Shown here: one piece after another, positions 43,079 through 54,130 of the stretch | How the letters are laid out: every line of letters begins with the position of its first letter | Position numbering within the stretch: position 1 is the first letter of the stretch | Origin: Aquimarina pacifica | Lineage (GTDB): Bacteria; Bacteroidota; Bacteroidia; Flavobacteriales; Flavobacteriaceae | Length of the DNA stretch: 64,000 bases | Direction: 5' to 3' | Assembly (NCBI RefSeq): GCF_000520955.1 | Contig: NZ_JACC01000010.1 | Coordinates: 1 to 64,000 of the forward strand | Notes under the pieces: model-generated | Databases searched by the model: none | What the model saw: the letters and a program-made list of their open reading frames with translations, nothing else | What the model was told of the DNA's origin: nothing | Program-made: the position numbers and the translations under genes

Positions 43079-44590
43079 GTGAAAAATTTAAAAATTACAA
43101 ATACCTTATTGGGCTTCCTAACTATTGTGTTAGTATCGTGTAGCAAAGATGATGATACTAATAGCTCAGATGGTTTCAAAGATTCTACCGCCGAAATCAT
43201 ATCATTTACAATAGATGGAATTGAAGGTAATATTACGGATAATAACATACAGATATTACTGTTTCCTGGTACAAACCTAACAGCCCTTACACCTGTTATT
43301 AACCATAACGGAGAGCGTATTTCTCCTTCTGAGAATACTGCTCAAAACTTTACCAACCCAGTAACCTATATTGTAACTGCAGAAAATGGTGACACAAATA
43401 CCTATACGATATCTGTTGGGTACAAGGAAGAAATAGTCGCAGGAACCGAATTTATAACCACATGGTCTGGATCAGAAATCACTATTCCTGCAACAGCTGG
43501 AGCTAATGGCTATAAGGTTGATTGGGATAATGATGGGTTTATTGACCAAACAGGAATAGAAGGACCTGTAAGCCATGATTTTGGAAGCGATGACACATAT
43601 ACCATCCGTATTACAGGTGATCTTTCCTCTATTAGTTTTGAAGAAACTACAGAACGCGAAAAAATTATCGCTATTAATCAGTGGGGAAATATTGTGTGGA
43701 GTACCATGAAAGCAGCTTTTTCTGGATGTACAAAACTTGAAGTACCTGCAGAAGATGCTCCTAATCTATCTAAAGTAAGTGATCTATCTGATATGTTTTT
43801 ATATGCTGCTATGGCAAATCCTAATACAACAAACTGGAATACATCAAACGTAACAACGATGGAAAACATGTTTGCTTTTGCTGATGCTGCAAATCCAAAT
43901 ACGAGCAATTGGGATACATCTCGAGTAGAAAATATGAGTTTTATGTTCTCTAATGCTCTAATCGCAGACCCAGATACTAGTAATTGGAATGTTGGCAATG
44001 TAACAGAGATGAGAAGTATGTTTGCTGATACTGAGATGGCAAATCCAAATACTACCGATTGGAACACATCTCAAGTAATTTATATGAATGGCATGTTTTC
44101 TAATGCACAAAGCGCGAATCCTGATACCAGTGGTTGGAACACTTTAATGGTTCGAACTATGGAATTTATGTTTGCTAACGCTCCTGTTGCAAATCCAGAT
44201 ACTAGTGATTGGGATACTAGTAATGTTTTACTAATGAGAAATATGTTTGAGAATACTACCGTTGCCAATCCAGATACTAGTAATTGGGATACAGGTAAAG
44301 TTCAGGATATGTCATATATGTTTCTAAATGCGGCCATGGCGCAACCACAAATCAAAGACTGGAAAATTACAAACGTTGAAAAAATGAATGGTATGTTTCA
44401 AGATGCCACATTCGCAATCGTAGATTATGATGACGTATTAATTAATTTTTCGGCACAGGAAAAACAATCTGGCATAAGTTTTAATGCAGGACTTTCTACA
44501 TATTGTTCGACAGAGGCAATAGCAGCAAGATTAAAGCTAATTAATCAAAATAATTGGACCATCACTGATAATGGTGAGTGTGTAAATTAA
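43079..44590 (+). CDS. DUF285/BspA-type repeat lipoprotein
   Basis: This 503-aa surface lipoprotein uses a GTG start at 43079 (then KNLKITNTLL) and lipobox VLVSC. After an acidic linker there are two Ig-like regions (about 30-120, 125-205, with TYTISVGY and KVDWDNDGFID). A run of 25-residue repeats (about 235-440) follows, of the form ANPxTxxWxTxxVxxMxxMF. This is the DUF285 pattern typical of Mycoplasma and Bacteroidota surface proteins. At least eight copies lie in register at 75-bp spacing. Binding to host or other cells is common for BspA proteins; here it is inference. A terminator follows. Confidence 0.88.
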   Translation: MKNLKITNTLLGFLTIVLVSCSKDDDTNSSDGFKDSTAEIISFTIDGIEGNITDNNIQILLFPGTNLTALTPVINHNGERISPSENTAQNFTNPVTYIVTAENGDTNTYTISVGYKEEIVAGTEFITTWSGSEITIPATAGANGYKVDWDNDGFIDQTGIEGPVSHDFGSDDTYTIRITGDLSSISFEETTEREKIIAINQWGNIVWSTMKAAFSGCTKLEVPAEDAPNLSKVSDLSDMFLYAAMANPNTTNWNTSNVTTMENMFAFADAANPNTSNWDTSRVENMSFMFSNALIADPDTSNWNVGNVTEMRSMFADTEMANPNTTDWNTSQVIYMNGMFSNAQSANPDTSGWNTLMVRTMEFMFANAPVANPDTSDWDTSNVLLMRNMFENTTVANPDTSNWDTGKVQDMSYMFLNAAMAQPQIKDWKITNVEKMNGMFQDATFAIVDYDDVLINFSAQEKQSGISFNAGLSTYCSTEAIAARLKLINQNNWTITDNGECVN

Positions 44591-44639
44591 GTCTGGATAG
44601 TGTAAAAATTATTTAACTGACTTTTTGACGAAAAAAAAT

Positions 44640-44678
44640 AAAAGAGCTGTTTTGTGCAACAAACAAAACAGCTCTTTT
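44640..44678 (+). terminator. Terminator of the DUF285 lipoprotein gene
   Basis: A perfect 15-bp stem AAAAGAGCTGTTTTG/CAAAACAGCTCTTTT with a 9-nt loop, 49 bp after the stop codon. Confidence 0.88.
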
Positions 44679-44858
44679 TACTTCAAAACACTAAGAAACA
44701 ACATATTAAAAAAACACCCAATACCTTATTAAAAAAACAAAAACTTTTTTAAGACATAGGATTCATTAAAAACAAAATGCATCTTCATTCTTTTTAGACT
44801 AAAAAAAACTATGTTAAAAAAATTAACTATTTTTAACAAAAAAAGAAAACTATTATAT

Positions 44859-45791
44859 ATGAAAAAAATTACGCTACTACTCTGTATCGTCTCTTGTATG
44901 AATCTTTATTGCCAAACAAAGGCAGTCATATTTAAAACTAAAAAGAATAGCGATAAAAGCTTAGATATTATATATGAGAAATCTGTTGAGGGCAACTATA
45001 CAGCAATTGTTGAATTTACAGGTTTAGAAAATGTATCAGATAGACAAGCTAGACATATCTGTAAGATTAAGGGTCAAAGAGGATTACTTCTAAAACTAAG
45101 AGCTAAAGACCCCGAAAAAAGTATTACCTATGATTCGTATAGAACTGTATATATACGCGGAAGACTTAAACCTAAAGTTAATAAAGACTATATATACAAT
45201 CTTCCTTTCAAAAAAGGAAAAACAGTTAAATCCTATAACCTGAGTAACGTATCAAAAAAATACTTTGGTAGTAAGCTCCCAACCAATTGGAAAGCATATG
45301 GGTTTAAAGCAAAAGATACAGATACTGTAGTATCGATCAGAAAAGGAACGGTAGTTCGCATAAAAGAAGATCATCATCATGAATTAGATTCAATAAGTTC
45401 ATATACTTCTGAATCTAATAAAGTATATATTGAGCATAAGGACGGAACAATTGCGAGATATAGTGGTTTTATTAAAAATGGCGTTCTTGTTCAACCAGGA
45501 GATAAGGTATTGCCTAATACACCAATAGGAATAATGCCAGACCCAAAAAAGACGGATAAAAATATGCTAAAGTTAACGATCTCCTACCTTTCTAGTTCAG
45601 AGTTTCGTAAGACTCCAACAAAATTGAAGGACAAAGTTGCACATTACACATATATAACGCCGAAATTTTTAACAACAGAGGGTATCCTAGAGCTTGAGCC
45701 TAAAAAAGAATATACTTCGGATTTTACAGAAGAAATCTTGTTTTCTGAGTTTTCTAAACGAGAAAAGAAAAAATATATGGCGAATAAATAA
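44859..45791 (+). CDS. Exported M23-like protein lacking catalytic residues
   Basis: This 310-aa protein starts at the ATG at 44859, which opens a signal peptide (KKITLLLCIVSCMNLYCQ); an upstream in-frame ATG at 44811 adds 16 residues and is unlikely. The region about 150-250 resembles the LytM/M23 fold (VVSIRKGTVVRI, KVYIEHKDGTIARYSGF, VLVQPGDKVLPNTPIGIM). However, the usual YxHL is YSGF and the usual HLHF is MLKLTI, so the zinc-binding His residues are missing. It is likely a non-catalytic relative, perhaps with a binding or activating role as in EnvC-like proteins. A two-way terminator separates it from gltD. Confidence 0.72.
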   Translation: MKKITLLLCIVSCMNLYCQTKAVIFKTKKNSDKSLDIIYEKSVEGNYTAIVEFTGLENVSDRQARHICKIKGQRGLLLKLRAKDPEKSITYDSYRTVYIRGRLKPKVNKDYIYNLPFKKGKTVKSYNLSNVSKKYFGSKLPTNWKAYGFKAKDTDTVVSIRKGTVVRIKEDHHHELDSISSYTSESNKVYIEHKDGTIARYSGFIKNGVLVQPGDKVLPNTPIGIMPDPKKTDKNMLKLTISYLSSSEFRKTPTKLKDKVAHYTYITPKFLTTEGILELEPKKEYTSDFTEEILFSEFSKREKKKYMANK

Positions 45792-45823
45792 TAGCTTTAT
45801 TAAACGTATTTAATGTCACCAAT

Positions 45824-45864
45824 CAAAAAAAGCTGCTAATTCCCATATTAGCAGCTCTTTTTTT
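45824..45864. terminator. Bidirectional terminator between M23-like and gltD
   Basis: A perfect 10-bp core stem AGCTGCTAAT/ATTAGCAGCT with A-run on the left and T-run on the right serves convergent genes on both strands. Confidence 0.85.
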
Positions 45865-45929
45865 CTTAACACTTGTAAATAATACTATAACTTCTCTAAA
45901 TAATTAGAAGAAATTACAATAGGTTCTTT

Positions 45930-47393
45930 TTATACTCTTGGCAAATCACCATCTCCTTTTAACGGAAGATTAGATGATCCCATTAAATATGTATCAACAT
46001 GATAAGCAGCTTGTCTACCTTCGGCAATAGCCCAAACAATTAAAGATTGTCCTCTACGTGTATCTCCTGCAGCAAAAACTCCTGCAACATTGGTTTTGTA
46101 ATTATCTTCGGTTGCTTCAATATTTGTTCGCGCATCCATAGTAATTCCTAATTGTTCTGCAATTGTTGGCTCAGAACCCGTGAAACCAAGTGCTAGCAAA
46201 GCAAGGTCACATTTCCACTTTTTCTCTGTATTAGGAACTTCTTTTAGAGTAAAACGACCATTCTCCTTTACCCATTCTACTTGAGAAGTAATTAATCCCG
46301 TTAGGTTTCCGTCTTTATCTCCTATAAACTCTTTTGTAGAAATGCTCCAATTACGCTCTACGCCTTCTTCATGAGAAGAACTTGTACGTAAACGCATAGG
46401 CCAGAATGGCCATGGTTGATTTTGCGGGCGCTCTGTTGTTCCTTTGCCCATAATCTCAAAATTAGTTACAGATGTAGCCCCATGACGAACAGAAGTCCCG
46501 ATACAATCAGACCCTGTATCTCCTCCACCTATAACAATGACATCTTTATCGGTCGCCAATATCTCTTCTCCTAAATCCTTAATACCATCTACTCTTCTAT
46601 TGTTTTGTGGCAAAAAGTCCATTGCTTGCACCACACCTTTTAGGTCCGACCCTTTTACAGGTAAGTTACGTCTTACAGTGGCTCCAGTACATAATACAAC
46701 AGCATCAAACTCTTCTTTTAACTGATTCGCTGTAATATCTTTTCCTATATGTGTACTAGTTTTAAAAATAATCCCTTCTTCTTCAAGAACCTCTGCACGA
46801 CGATCAATGACATGTTTTTCCATCTTAAAATCAGGAATACCATATCGAAGTAAACCTCCTACTTTTTCGTCACGCTCAAAAACTGTCACTAGGTGTCCAG
46901 CACGATTTAATTGTTGTGCTGTTGCTAACCCTGCAGGACCAGAACCAATAACCGCAACGGTTTTTCCTGTTCGGTCAGAAGGAGGGGTTGCTTTAACCCA
47001 ACCATTCTTAAAAGCTTCTTCTACAATATTTTTTTCAATATTTTCTATGGTTACTGGGTCTTCATTGATCCCCAAAACACAAGCTTCTTCACAAGGAGCA
47101 GGACATAATCTTCCTGTAAACTCAGGGAAATTATTTGTAGAATGCAGAATATGAGCTGCTTTCTCCCATTTACCTCTGTATACTGCATCATTGAAATCTG
47201 GAATTAGATTTCCTAATGGACATCCACTGTGACAAAATGGAATACCACAATCCATACAACGTGCTCCTTGATTTTTGAGTTTTTCTTCTGGCATTGCTAC
47301 CGTAAACTCTTTATATCCTTTTACACGATCTTCAACAGGTTGGTAGTTTTCAATCTCTCTTTCAAATTCTAAAAATCCAGTTATCTTTCCCAT
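45930..47393 (-). CDS. gltD: Glutamate synthase small subunit
   Basis: This 487-aa flavoprotein passes electrons from NADPH to the large subunit. The N-terminal Cys-rich region (CMDCGIPFCHSGCP and CPAPCEEAC) holds iron-sulfur clusters. An FAD-binding GSGPAGLATA (about 150) and an NADPH-binding GGGDTGSDCIG (about 290) follow, with AAGDTRRGQSLIVWAIAEG near the end. The length is normal. It follows gltB after 85 bp on the same strand, so they form an operon. Confidence 0.96.
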   Translation of the reverse strand: MGKITGFLEFEREIENYQPVEDRVKGYKEFTVAMPEEKLKNQGARCMDCGIPFCHSGCPLGNLIPDFNDAVYRGKWEKAAHILHSTNNFPEFTGRLCPAPCEEACVLGINEDPVTIENIEKNIVEEAFKNGWVKATPPSDRTGKTVAVIGSGPAGLATAQQLNRAGHLVTVFERDEKVGGLLRYGIPDFKMEKHVIDRRAEVLEEEGIIFKTSTHIGKDITANQLKEEFDAVVLCTGATVRRNLPVKGSDLKGVVQAMDFLPQNNRRVDGIKDLGEEILATDKDVIVIGGGDTGSDCIGTSVRHGATSVTNFEIMGKGTTERPQNQPWPFWPMRLRTSSSHEEGVERNWSISTKEFIGDKDGNLTGLITSQVEWVKENGRFTLKEVPNTEKKWKCDLALLALGFTGSEPTIAEQLGITMDARTNIEATEDNYKTNVAGVFAAGDTRRGQSLIVWAIAEGRQAAYHVDTYLMGSSNLPLKGDGDLPRV

Positions 47394-47478
47394 TATATTT
47401 ACCTATTTTTTTATTACAATTTTAATATCCCGATGTACCTACAAAAGGTATAACAGAAGTATTAATTGAAATTGTAAT

Positions 47479-50400
47479 TTATGCTTGTGCTAATTTTTCT
47501 TCTTCTAATCGTTTTAATGCTTGCTTATACTCTTCTGGGAATATTTTAATAAATTTTGGCAATTCTTTTTCCCAGTTTTCAAGTATTCGTTGAGCCAAAG
47601 GACTCAAAGTAGCATTATAATGCTTCTCTATTAAAGTTTTTAACTCTTGTATATCTTCTTGTTCTACAAGTGGGTCCAAATTCAAAGCTTCTTTATTACA
47701 ATTAGCTTCGAATGTATTATTCGCATCGTATATATAAGCAATACCTCCTGACATTCCTGCCCCAAAGTTTCTTCCTACTTCTCCCAGAATAACAGCAACA
47801 CCTCCGGTCATATACTCACATCCATGATCACCAATTCCTTCTACTACAGCTTTAGCTCCTGAGTTACGAACACAAAATCGTTCACCTGCTTTTCCGTTAA
47901 TAAATACTTCTCCGGCGGTAGCACCATATAAAGTAACATTACCTGTAATTACATTATCCTCGGGTACTATTGTGGCTTCATAAGGAACTTTTATCACCAG
48001 TTTAGCTCCAGAAAGACCTTTACCTAGGTAATCATTGGTATTTCCGTTAACTACCATGGTCAATCCTTTGGTAGCAAATGCTCCAAAACTTTGTCCTGCA
48101 GATCCCGAAAAATTAAGTTTCAAAGTGTTTTCTGGCAATCCTTGTGCACCATAAATTTTAGAAATTTCATTACTAAGGATTGCACCAACTGCTCGATCTG
48201 TATTACAAATATCAAAATTAAGTGTGGTTTTTTCTTTACGGAACAATGCAGGGTGTGCTTGTTCTATGATTTCAAAATCTATTGACTTACCTAAACCATG
48301 ATCTTGACTCTCTGTATTACATAACGCAACTCCCTCAGGTACTTCAACCTGGTGAAGAATTGGTGTAAGATCAATTCCTGCCGCTTTATAATGATCAATA
48401 GCTTTTTTATGATTCAGTTTACCTACTTGCCCTACCATTTCATCGATAGTTCTAAAACCAAGTTGCGCCATTATCTCACGTAGTTCCTGTGCTATAAAAT
48501 ACATGTAATTTACTACATGCTCAGGTTTCCCTTTGAATTTTTTACGTAATTCTGGGTTCTGAGTTGCGATACCCACCGGACATGTATTAAGGTGACAAAC
48601 ACGCATCATAATACATCCTGATGCTACAAGCGGCGCTGTTGCAAAACCAAATTCTTCGGCTCCTAACAGACATGCTATTGCTACATCTCTTCCTGTTTTT
48701 AATTGTCCATCACATTCTAACACGATACGACTACGAAGATTATTACCTACTAATGTCTGTTGCGCCTCTGCTATACCTAGCTCCCATGGTAAACCAGCAT
48801 GCTTTAATGATGTTAATGGAGATGCTCCTGTTCCTCCGTCGAAACCTGAAACTAAAACAACATCAGCTTTTGCCTTGGCAACCCCAGCAGCAACAGTACC
48901 TACACCTACTTCTGACACTAACTTAACATTAATTCTTGCATCTCGATTCGCTGACTTAAGATCATAAATCAACTGAGACAAATCTTCTATTGAGTAAATA
49001 TCGTGATGTGGTGGCGGAGAAATCAGCCCTACATAAGGTGTAGAGTTACGTGTTTTTGCAATTTCAGGATTTACTTTGGGTCCTGGTAACTGCCCTCCTT
49101 CTCCGGGCTTAGCTCCTTGAGCCATTTTAATCTGAATCTCTGCAGCACTTGTTAGATAATTTGAAGAAACCCCAAATCTACCAGAAGCTACTTGCTTTAT
49201 CGCACTATTTTTCCAGTCACCGTTTACATCTTTATAAAAACGCAATGGATTTTCTCCTCCTTCTCCAGAATTACTTTTACCACCGATACGATTCATTGCT
49301 ATTGCAAGGTTTTCGTGTGCTTCCTTACTAATAGAACCATAAGACATTGCTCCTGTTTTAAAACGCTTTACAATTTCTGTCCAAGGTTCTACATCATCTA
49401 TCGGAATGGGATCATAATTAGAGAATTCTAATAATCCTCGAATTGTCATCAAACTTTTTGATTGTTCATTGATCAATTCTGCATATTCTTTATAGGTAGT
49501 AGGATCATTATCCCTAACTGATTTTTGCAGTTTGGCAACTGACAATGGATTAAACTGGTGTTTCTCTCCATTACGTCTCCATCTGTACTGCCCTCCTGTT
49601 TCGAGGTCTAAATTAGCAGCTACTTCTTGCCCTACGTACGCTTTCTTATGTCTTTTAGAGATTTCTTTTTCTATTTCGTATAATCCGATACCTTCTATAC
49701 GAGTCGCAGTATTTGGGAAATATTGATCAACTACTTTCGTGTTAATACCAATACATTCGAATAACTGAGAACTTCTGTAGGAATTCAACGTAGAAATTCC
49801 AATTTTATTCATCACTTTTAGTACGCCTTTACCAACTGCCTTATTATAGTTAGAAACAGCCTCTTCACTTGTAAGTCCTGTAATATTATCATCTTCGATT
49901 TCCTCTCGAATGATTTCATTAACCATATATGGGTTAATAGCACTTGCTCCATAACCAAATAATAATGCAAAATGATGTACTTCTCTTGGCTCTGCAGACT
50001 CGATAATAATACTCACTTTTGAACGCTTACCTAATCTTTGCAATCCACTATTAACATAAGAACAGGCCAAAATTGCAGGAATCGGTGCTTTATGTTTGCT
50101 AATATTTCTATCAGAAAGAATTATAACATTAGTACCATCATCGATGGTTTCTGACACACTAGTAAGTAATGATTCTAATGCATCTTCTAAACCGTTAAGA
50201 CCTCTATTAACATTGTACAACATCGAAACCGAAGTTACTTTGAAGCCTTTGTCACTATAGGTTTTGATTTTATCGAGATCCTCTTTTGATATTACTGGGT
50301 TTTGTATTTTTAATTTATTACAATGCTTTTCATTGATATCAAATATATTATGATCTGATCCTAATGTTAAGCTAATATCTGTAATCAACTCTTCACGAAT

Positions 50401-51978
50401 CCCATCTAATGGTGGGTTTGTTACTTGTGCAAATAATTGCTTGAAGTAATTATAAAGAAGTTGTGGTCTTTCAGAAAGCACAGCAATAGGAGTATCAGAT
50501 CCCATCGAACCAATTGGTTCTTTTGCCAATTGCCCCATAGGTGCAATAATCGTATCGATATCTTCTTGCGTATACCCAAAAACAGATTTACGCTTTGCGA
50601 TGGTTTCTTCGCCTAAGAATAATGGACAATCGTTATAAGGAATATCTTTTAGGTGAACTAAATTAGTATCTAACCATTCTTTATACGGATATTTTGCCGC
50701 AATTTCTTCCTTAATTTCTTCATCATTAATTATTCTCCCGGCATCCATGTTTACAAGAAACATCTTACCTGGCTCTAATCTACCATGATATTCGATATTA
50801 CTTGGTTCTATATCGACCACACCGGTTTCAGAAGACATAATCACATATCCATCTTTTGTAACGGTATATCGCGATGGTCTTAAACCATTTCTATCTAATA
50901 CTGCACCGATATAGTTTCCATCTGTAAAAGGAATAGAAGCCGGACCGTCCCAAGGTTCTATTGCACAAGAATTGTACTCATAGAACGCTTTCTTAACTTC
51001 AGACATTTGCGTATTCTTTTCCCACGCCTCTGGTACCATCATCATCATTACCTCTGGTAATGATCTTCCTGTCATTAATAGTAATTCTACTACCATATCC
51101 ATAGATGCAGAATCCGATTTTCCTTTAAGAACTACAGGAAGTATTTTTTTGATATCCTCACCAAACCAATCACTTTCTAACAACTCTTCTCTTGATCGCA
51201 TTCTTGATACATTACCTCTTAAGGTATTAATCTCACCATTGTGACACATATATCTAAAAGGTTGGGCAAGGTCCCAAGTAGGAAATGTATTGGTAGAAAA
51301 CCTCTGATGTACCAATGCTAATCTTGTTACCACTTTTGGATCCATAAGATCTGTATAGTATAACTTAATATCCTCTGGCATCAAAAGTCCTTTAAAAATA
51401 AGGGTCTTGGTAGACAAACTTGGTAAGTAAAAGAATTTACTCTCAGAAAGCTTAGAACTATATATAGTATGTTCGGTAATTTTTCTTGCAGTAAACAATC
51501 TTAGATTAAAGTTGAAGTAATCTTGATCTTTGGTTTCTTTACCAATAAATATTTGTTTGATAAAAGGCTCTGTAGTAGCTGCAATTTCTCCCAAATGTAT
51601 ATGATCAACAGGAACATCTCTCCATCCTAATACAACAAGACCTTGGTCTGTAATATTTTTCTCAAAAGTATCTATACAGAACTGTCTTTGATTATCTTTT
51701 TTAGGAAGAAAAACGTTACTCACGGCATATTCTCCTGCGGCTGGTAAATCAAAACTACATTTTTCAACAAAAAAATCGTGAGGAATATCAATAAGAATCC
51801 CTGCTCCATCTCCTGTTTTACCATCTGCACTTACTGCTCCACGATGCTCTAATTTTTCGAGAATCTCAAGAGCTTTATGAATAATATCGTTAGATTTTTT
51901 TCCTTCCAAACTACATATAAATCCAGCACCACATGCGTCATGCTCAAATTCTGGTAGATACATTCCTTGTTTCTTCAT
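47479..51978 (-). CDS. gltB: Glutamate synthase large subunit
   Basis: This 1,499-aa enzyme makes two glutamates from glutamine and 2-oxoglutarate. The class II amidotransferase domain begins at Cys16 (EHDACGAGF), after a short propeptide that should be removed. The central and FMN domains have [12 protein letters not shown] and [10 protein letters not shown] 3Fe-4S cluster site [13 protein letters not shown] lies near 1120. The C-terminal GXGXG beta-helix ([21 protein letters not shown] in parts) completes the standard architecture. It is divergent from glnB-amt. A start at Met6 (51963) is an alternative that gives a still shorter propeptide. Confidence 0.96.
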   Translation of the reverse strand: MKKQGMYLPEFEHDACGAGFICSLEGKKSNDIIHKALEILEKLEHRGAVSADGKTGDGAGILIDIPHDFFVEKCSFDLPAAGEYAVSNVFLPKKDNQRQFCIDTFEKNITDQGLVVLGWRDVPVDHIHLGEIAATTEPFIKQIFIGKETKDQDYFNFNLRLFTARKITEHTIYSSKLSESKFFYLPSLSTKTLIFKGLLMPEDIKLYYTDLMDPKVVTRLALVHQRFSTNTFPTWDLAQPFRYMCHNGEINTLRGNVSRMRSREELLESDWFGEDIKKILPVVLKGKSDSASMDMVVELLLMTGRSLPEVMMMMVPEAWEKNTQMSEVKKAFYEYNSCAIEPWDGPASIPFTDGNYIGAVLDRNGLRPSRYTVTKDGYVIMSSETGVVDIEPSNIEYHGRLEPGKMFLVNMDAGRIINDEEIKEEIAAKYPYKEWLDTNLVHLKDIPYNDCPLFLGEETIAKRKSVFGYTQEDIDTIIAPMGQLAKEPIGSMGSDTPIAVLSERPQLLYNYFKQLFAQVTNPPLDGIREELITDISLTLGSDHNIFDINEKHCNKLKIQNPVISKEDLDKIKTYSDKGFKVTSVSMLYNVNRGLNGLEDALESLLTSVSETIDDGTNVIILSDRNISKHKAPIPAILACSYVNSGLQRLGKRSKVSIIIESAEPREVHHFALLFGYGASAINPYMVNEIIREEIEDDNITGLTSEEAVSNYNKAVGKGVLKVMNKIGISTLNSYRSSQLFECIGINTKVVDQYFPNTATRIEGIGLYEIEKEISKRHKKAYVGQEVAANLDLETGGQYRWRRNGEKHQFNPLSVAKLQKSVRDNDPTTYKEYAELINEQSKSLMTIRGLLEFSNYDPIPIDDVEPWTEIVKRFKTGAMSYGSISKEAHENLAIAMNRIGGKSNSGEGGENPLRFYKDVNGDWKNSAIKQVASGRFGVSSNYLTSAAEIQIKMAQGAKPGEGGQLPGPKVNPEIAKTRNSTPYVGLISPPPHHDIYSIEDLSQLIYDLKSANRDARINVKLVSEVGVGTVAAGVAKAKADVVLVSGFDGGTGASPLTSLKHAGLPWELGIAEAQQTLVGNNLRSRIVLECDGQLKTGRDVAIACLLGAEEFGFATAPLVASGCIMMRVCHLNTCPVGIATQNPELRKKFKGKPEHVVNYMYFIAQELREIMAQLGFRTIDEMVGQVGKLNHKKAIDHYKAAGIDLTPILHQVEVPEGVALCNTESQDHGLGKSIDFEIIEQAHPALFRKEKTTLNFDICNTDRAVGAILSNEISKIYGAQGLPENTLKLNFSGSAGQSFGAFATKGLTMVVNGNTNDYLGKGLSGAKLVIKVPYEATIVPEDNVITGNVTLYGATAGEVFINGKAGERFCVRNSGAKAVVEGIGDHGCEYMTGGVAVILGEVGRNFGAGMSGGIAYIYDANNTFEANCNKEALNLDPLVEQEDIQELKTLIEKHYNATLSPLAQRILENWEKELPKFIKIFPEEYKQALKRLEEEKLAQA

Positions 51979-52356
51979 ACTTTTATCCTATCTAAGTGTT
52001 TCGAGTTAGTAAAATTAACAAATGATTAAGGAATGAAGAAGAAAATAGAATCTTTCCGTGTAACTTTTCTTGGCTTTGTAAAAAAAGTTTAAATTGGATG
52101 TAATAATCACAAAAAATGTTCTAATCATTACGAATTTGATAATACGCTTTTTTATTAAAAAACCTAATAAAACAAGGGGATGCAGAAACCTACATCACCC
52201 TCATTATCAAGCAGTTTTTAAAAAAAATGCAAGAATTCATTTTTTGCAACTCCGCAGTATTGAATTATTAGTTTTTTTTAAAAAAAATACATACCCCTGA
52301 TTTTTTAGGGGGTAAATATTATAAAATCATAAAAATTTCCGAATTACCCTAGAAAA
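51979..52356. promoter_or_regulatory. Regulatory gap between gltB and glnB
   Basis: This gap separates the two divergent nitrogen operons. TACCCCT (52292-52298) and AGGGGGTA (52307-52314) form a 7-bp inverted repeat around an 8-nt T-rich centre, about 43 bp ahead of the -33 box of glnB. It is a candidate operator or activator site. Two A/T-run patches (near 52225 and 52275) are symmetrical and may bend DNA. A 68-codon frame at 52094-52300 looks like chance. Confidence 0.4.
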
Positions 52357-52389
52357 TTTGGATGCAAAAAACAAATTAACATACTTTTG
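52357..52389 (+). promoter_or_regulatory. glnB-amt promoter
   Basis: TTTG at 52357-52360 and TACTTTTG at 52382-52389, 21 bp apart, match both parts of the Bacteroidota promoter. Transcription would start near 52395, giving a leader of about 30 nt ahead of the glnB ATG. Confidence 0.7.
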
Positions 52390-52425
52390 AACTACAATTA
52401 ACATTAATTTTAACTTTTAATCTTT

Positions 52426-52764
52426 ATGAAGAAAATAGAAGCAATCATCAGGAGATCAAAATACCGTGTGGTAAAGGAAGCTTTACATGAGCAGGGCATT
52501 ACATTTTTCTCGTACTGGGATGTAACCGGGGTAGGAAATGAAAAAAAAGGAAGTGTATATCGTGGCGTTTCCTATAGCACAACTGATATCCAGAGACGTT
52601 ATTTATCTATTGTTGTTAACGACGAATTCGAAGAAGCAGCTATTTCTGCAATATTAGAAGCAGGAAAAACTGGTGAAGTTGGAGATGGTAAAATATTTGT
52701 TTCTGATGTCAAAGAAGCATATCGTATCAGAACAGCAGAAAAAGGTGGGGCAACATTATCATAA
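52426..52764 (+). CDS. PII nitrogen regulatory protein
   Basis: This 112-aa trimeric signal protein senses ATP/ADP and 2-oxoglutarate. It begins MKKIEAIIRRSK. The T-loop (about 37-55) has YRGVSY; Tyr50 corresponds to the uridylylation Tyr51 of E. coli GlnB, and Tyr45 to Tyr46. The B-loop region TGEVGDGKIFV and the C-loop RIRTAEKG are present. Its place just ahead of amt fits the GlnK role of blocking the ammonium channel when nitrogen is plentiful. Whether it is modified in this organism cannot be judged. It shares one promoter with amt. Confidence 0.94.
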   Translation: MKKIEAIIRRSKYRVVKEALHEQGITFFSYWDVTGVGNEKKGSVYRGVSYSTTDIQRRYLSIVVNDEFEEAAISAILEAGKTGEVGDGKIFVSDVKEAYRIRTAEKGGATLS

Positions 52765-52828
52765 CAATTAATTGATATACCTCACAAACACTAATAACTA
52801 GAAAAAATAATTTAATAGTCAATTCACA

Positions 52829-54082
52829 ATGGAAATGTTAACTATAAACAATGTATGGATGATGGTGTGTACAGCACTTGTATTTTTCATGCACTTAGGT
52901 TTCTCTTTTTTAGAAATAGGATTAACGCGTCAAAAAAACACAATTAACATACTTTTTAAAAATGTATTTATAATCTGCGTAGGCTTGCTACTTTATTGCC
53001 TTGTAGGATTTAATTTAATGTACCCAGGATTTGCAGAAGGTTCTGCAGGTTTCTTTGGTTTTGCAGGTTTTGGATTAACCTCTCCCTTAGTTACTGATCC
53101 AGAGACAGGAAAACAAATTCTTGATCTTGCATATAGCGAAGGGTATACTTACTGGACAGATTTCTTGTTTCAGGGAATGTTTGCCGCTACTGCTGCAACC
53201 ATCGTTTCTGGAGCAGTTGCTGAGCGTATCAAGCTTGGTAGCTTCATGATATTTACCGTTATTTATGTAGGTGTTGTATATCCTATCGTAGGTTCTTGGA
53301 AATGGGGAGCCGGATGGTTAGATAAATTAGGATTCTATGATTTTGCTGGATCAACTCTTGTACACTCTGTAGGAGGATGGGCAGCATTAGTAGCTGTATT
53401 CTTATTAGGATCTAGAATCGGTAAATTTAATAGCGAAGGAAAAGCACAAGCAATCCCAGGACATAATATTCCTCTTGCAGCTGCAGGGGTACTTATTCTT
53501 TGGTTAGGATGGTTTGGTTTTAACGGTGGTTCTGTTCTTTCTGCTGATGCAGGTTTAACATCTTTGACACTTGTTACTACTTGTCTTGCAGCAGCCGCTG
53601 GTGGTGTATCTGCATTTATAGTATCTACAATCATGTACAAAAACTATGACCTTACTATGTTCTTAAACGGTATTCTTGGTGGATTAGTAGGAATTACTGC
53701 AGGAGCAGATCAAATGAGCCCTACAGATTCTGTATTAATAGGACTTATAGCAGGTATCATTATTGTATTTGGTGTTGCTTTGATAGACAAATTAAAACTT
53801 GATGATCCGGTAGGAGCTATCGCAGTACACTTAATTTGTGGTATCTGGGGAACATTAGCTGTTGGAATCTTTGGAGAATTAGCAGGAATGGATCAATTTG
53901 TTTCTCAATTGATCGGTGTTGGTTCTATCGGAGTTTTCTGTTTGGTAAGCTCATTTATCATCTTATTTGCTCTTAAGAAAACAATAGGACTAAGAGTTTC
54001 TGAAAAAGAAGAAATAGATGGATTAGATGGTCATGAGCATGGTATGGATGCATACCCTGATTTTAGAACTAATCAGCACTAA
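52829..54082 (+). CDS. amt: Ammonium transporter
   Basis: This 417-aa inner-membrane channel protein of the Amt/Rh family has about eleven helices. The conserved pore blocks are present: the twin His pair in STLVHSVGG and IAVHLICGIWG, the Phe-gate region (WTDFLFQGMFAATAATIVSGAVAER) and the central AAGVLILWLGWFGFNGGS. The C-terminal tail EEIDGLDGHEHGMDAYP is the PII-contact tail of this family. It follows the PII gene after 64 bp, and a strong terminator closes the operon. Confidence 0.96.
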   Translation: MEMLTINNVWMMVCTALVFFMHLGFSFLEIGLTRQKNTINILFKNVFIICVGLLLYCLVGFNLMYPGFAEGSAGFFGFAGFGLTSPLVTDPETGKQILDLAYSEGYTYWTDFLFQGMFAATAATIVSGAVAERIKLGSFMIFTVIYVGVVYPIVGSWKWGAGWLDKLGFYDFAGSTLVHSVGGWAALVAVFLLGSRIGKFNSEGKAQAIPGHNIPLAAAGVLILWLGWFGFNGGSVLSADAGLTSLTLVTTCLAAAAGGVSAFIVSTIMYKNYDLTMFLNGILGGLVGITAGADQMSPTDSVLIGLIAGIIIVFGVALIDKLKLDDPVGAIAVHLICGIWGTLAVGIFGELAGMDQFVSQLIGVGSIGVFCLVSSFIILFALKKTIGLRVSEKEEIDGLDGHEHGMDAYPDFRTNQH

Positions 54083-54130
54083 AATATAAGTATAGAATTT
54101 TTATAAATTCTTTTATATAAAATTTTGAAA

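Noticed and set aside
43820-44340. Regular 75-bp DNA repeats that could suggest a CRISPR or satellite
   Set aside because: The period is three times 25 codons in one open frame, and the translation is a DUF285 protein repeat array. There are no identical repeats with unrelated spacers.
45930-51978. Archaeal-type or fused glutamate synthase
   Set aside because: Both subunits have the standard bacterial two-gene architecture and normal lengths, so nothing unusual remains.
52094-52300. 68-codon open frame between gltB and glnB
   Set aside because: It has skewed composition with Lys, Phe and Ile runs from poly-A/T, no promoter and no domain. The region is better explained as regulatory.
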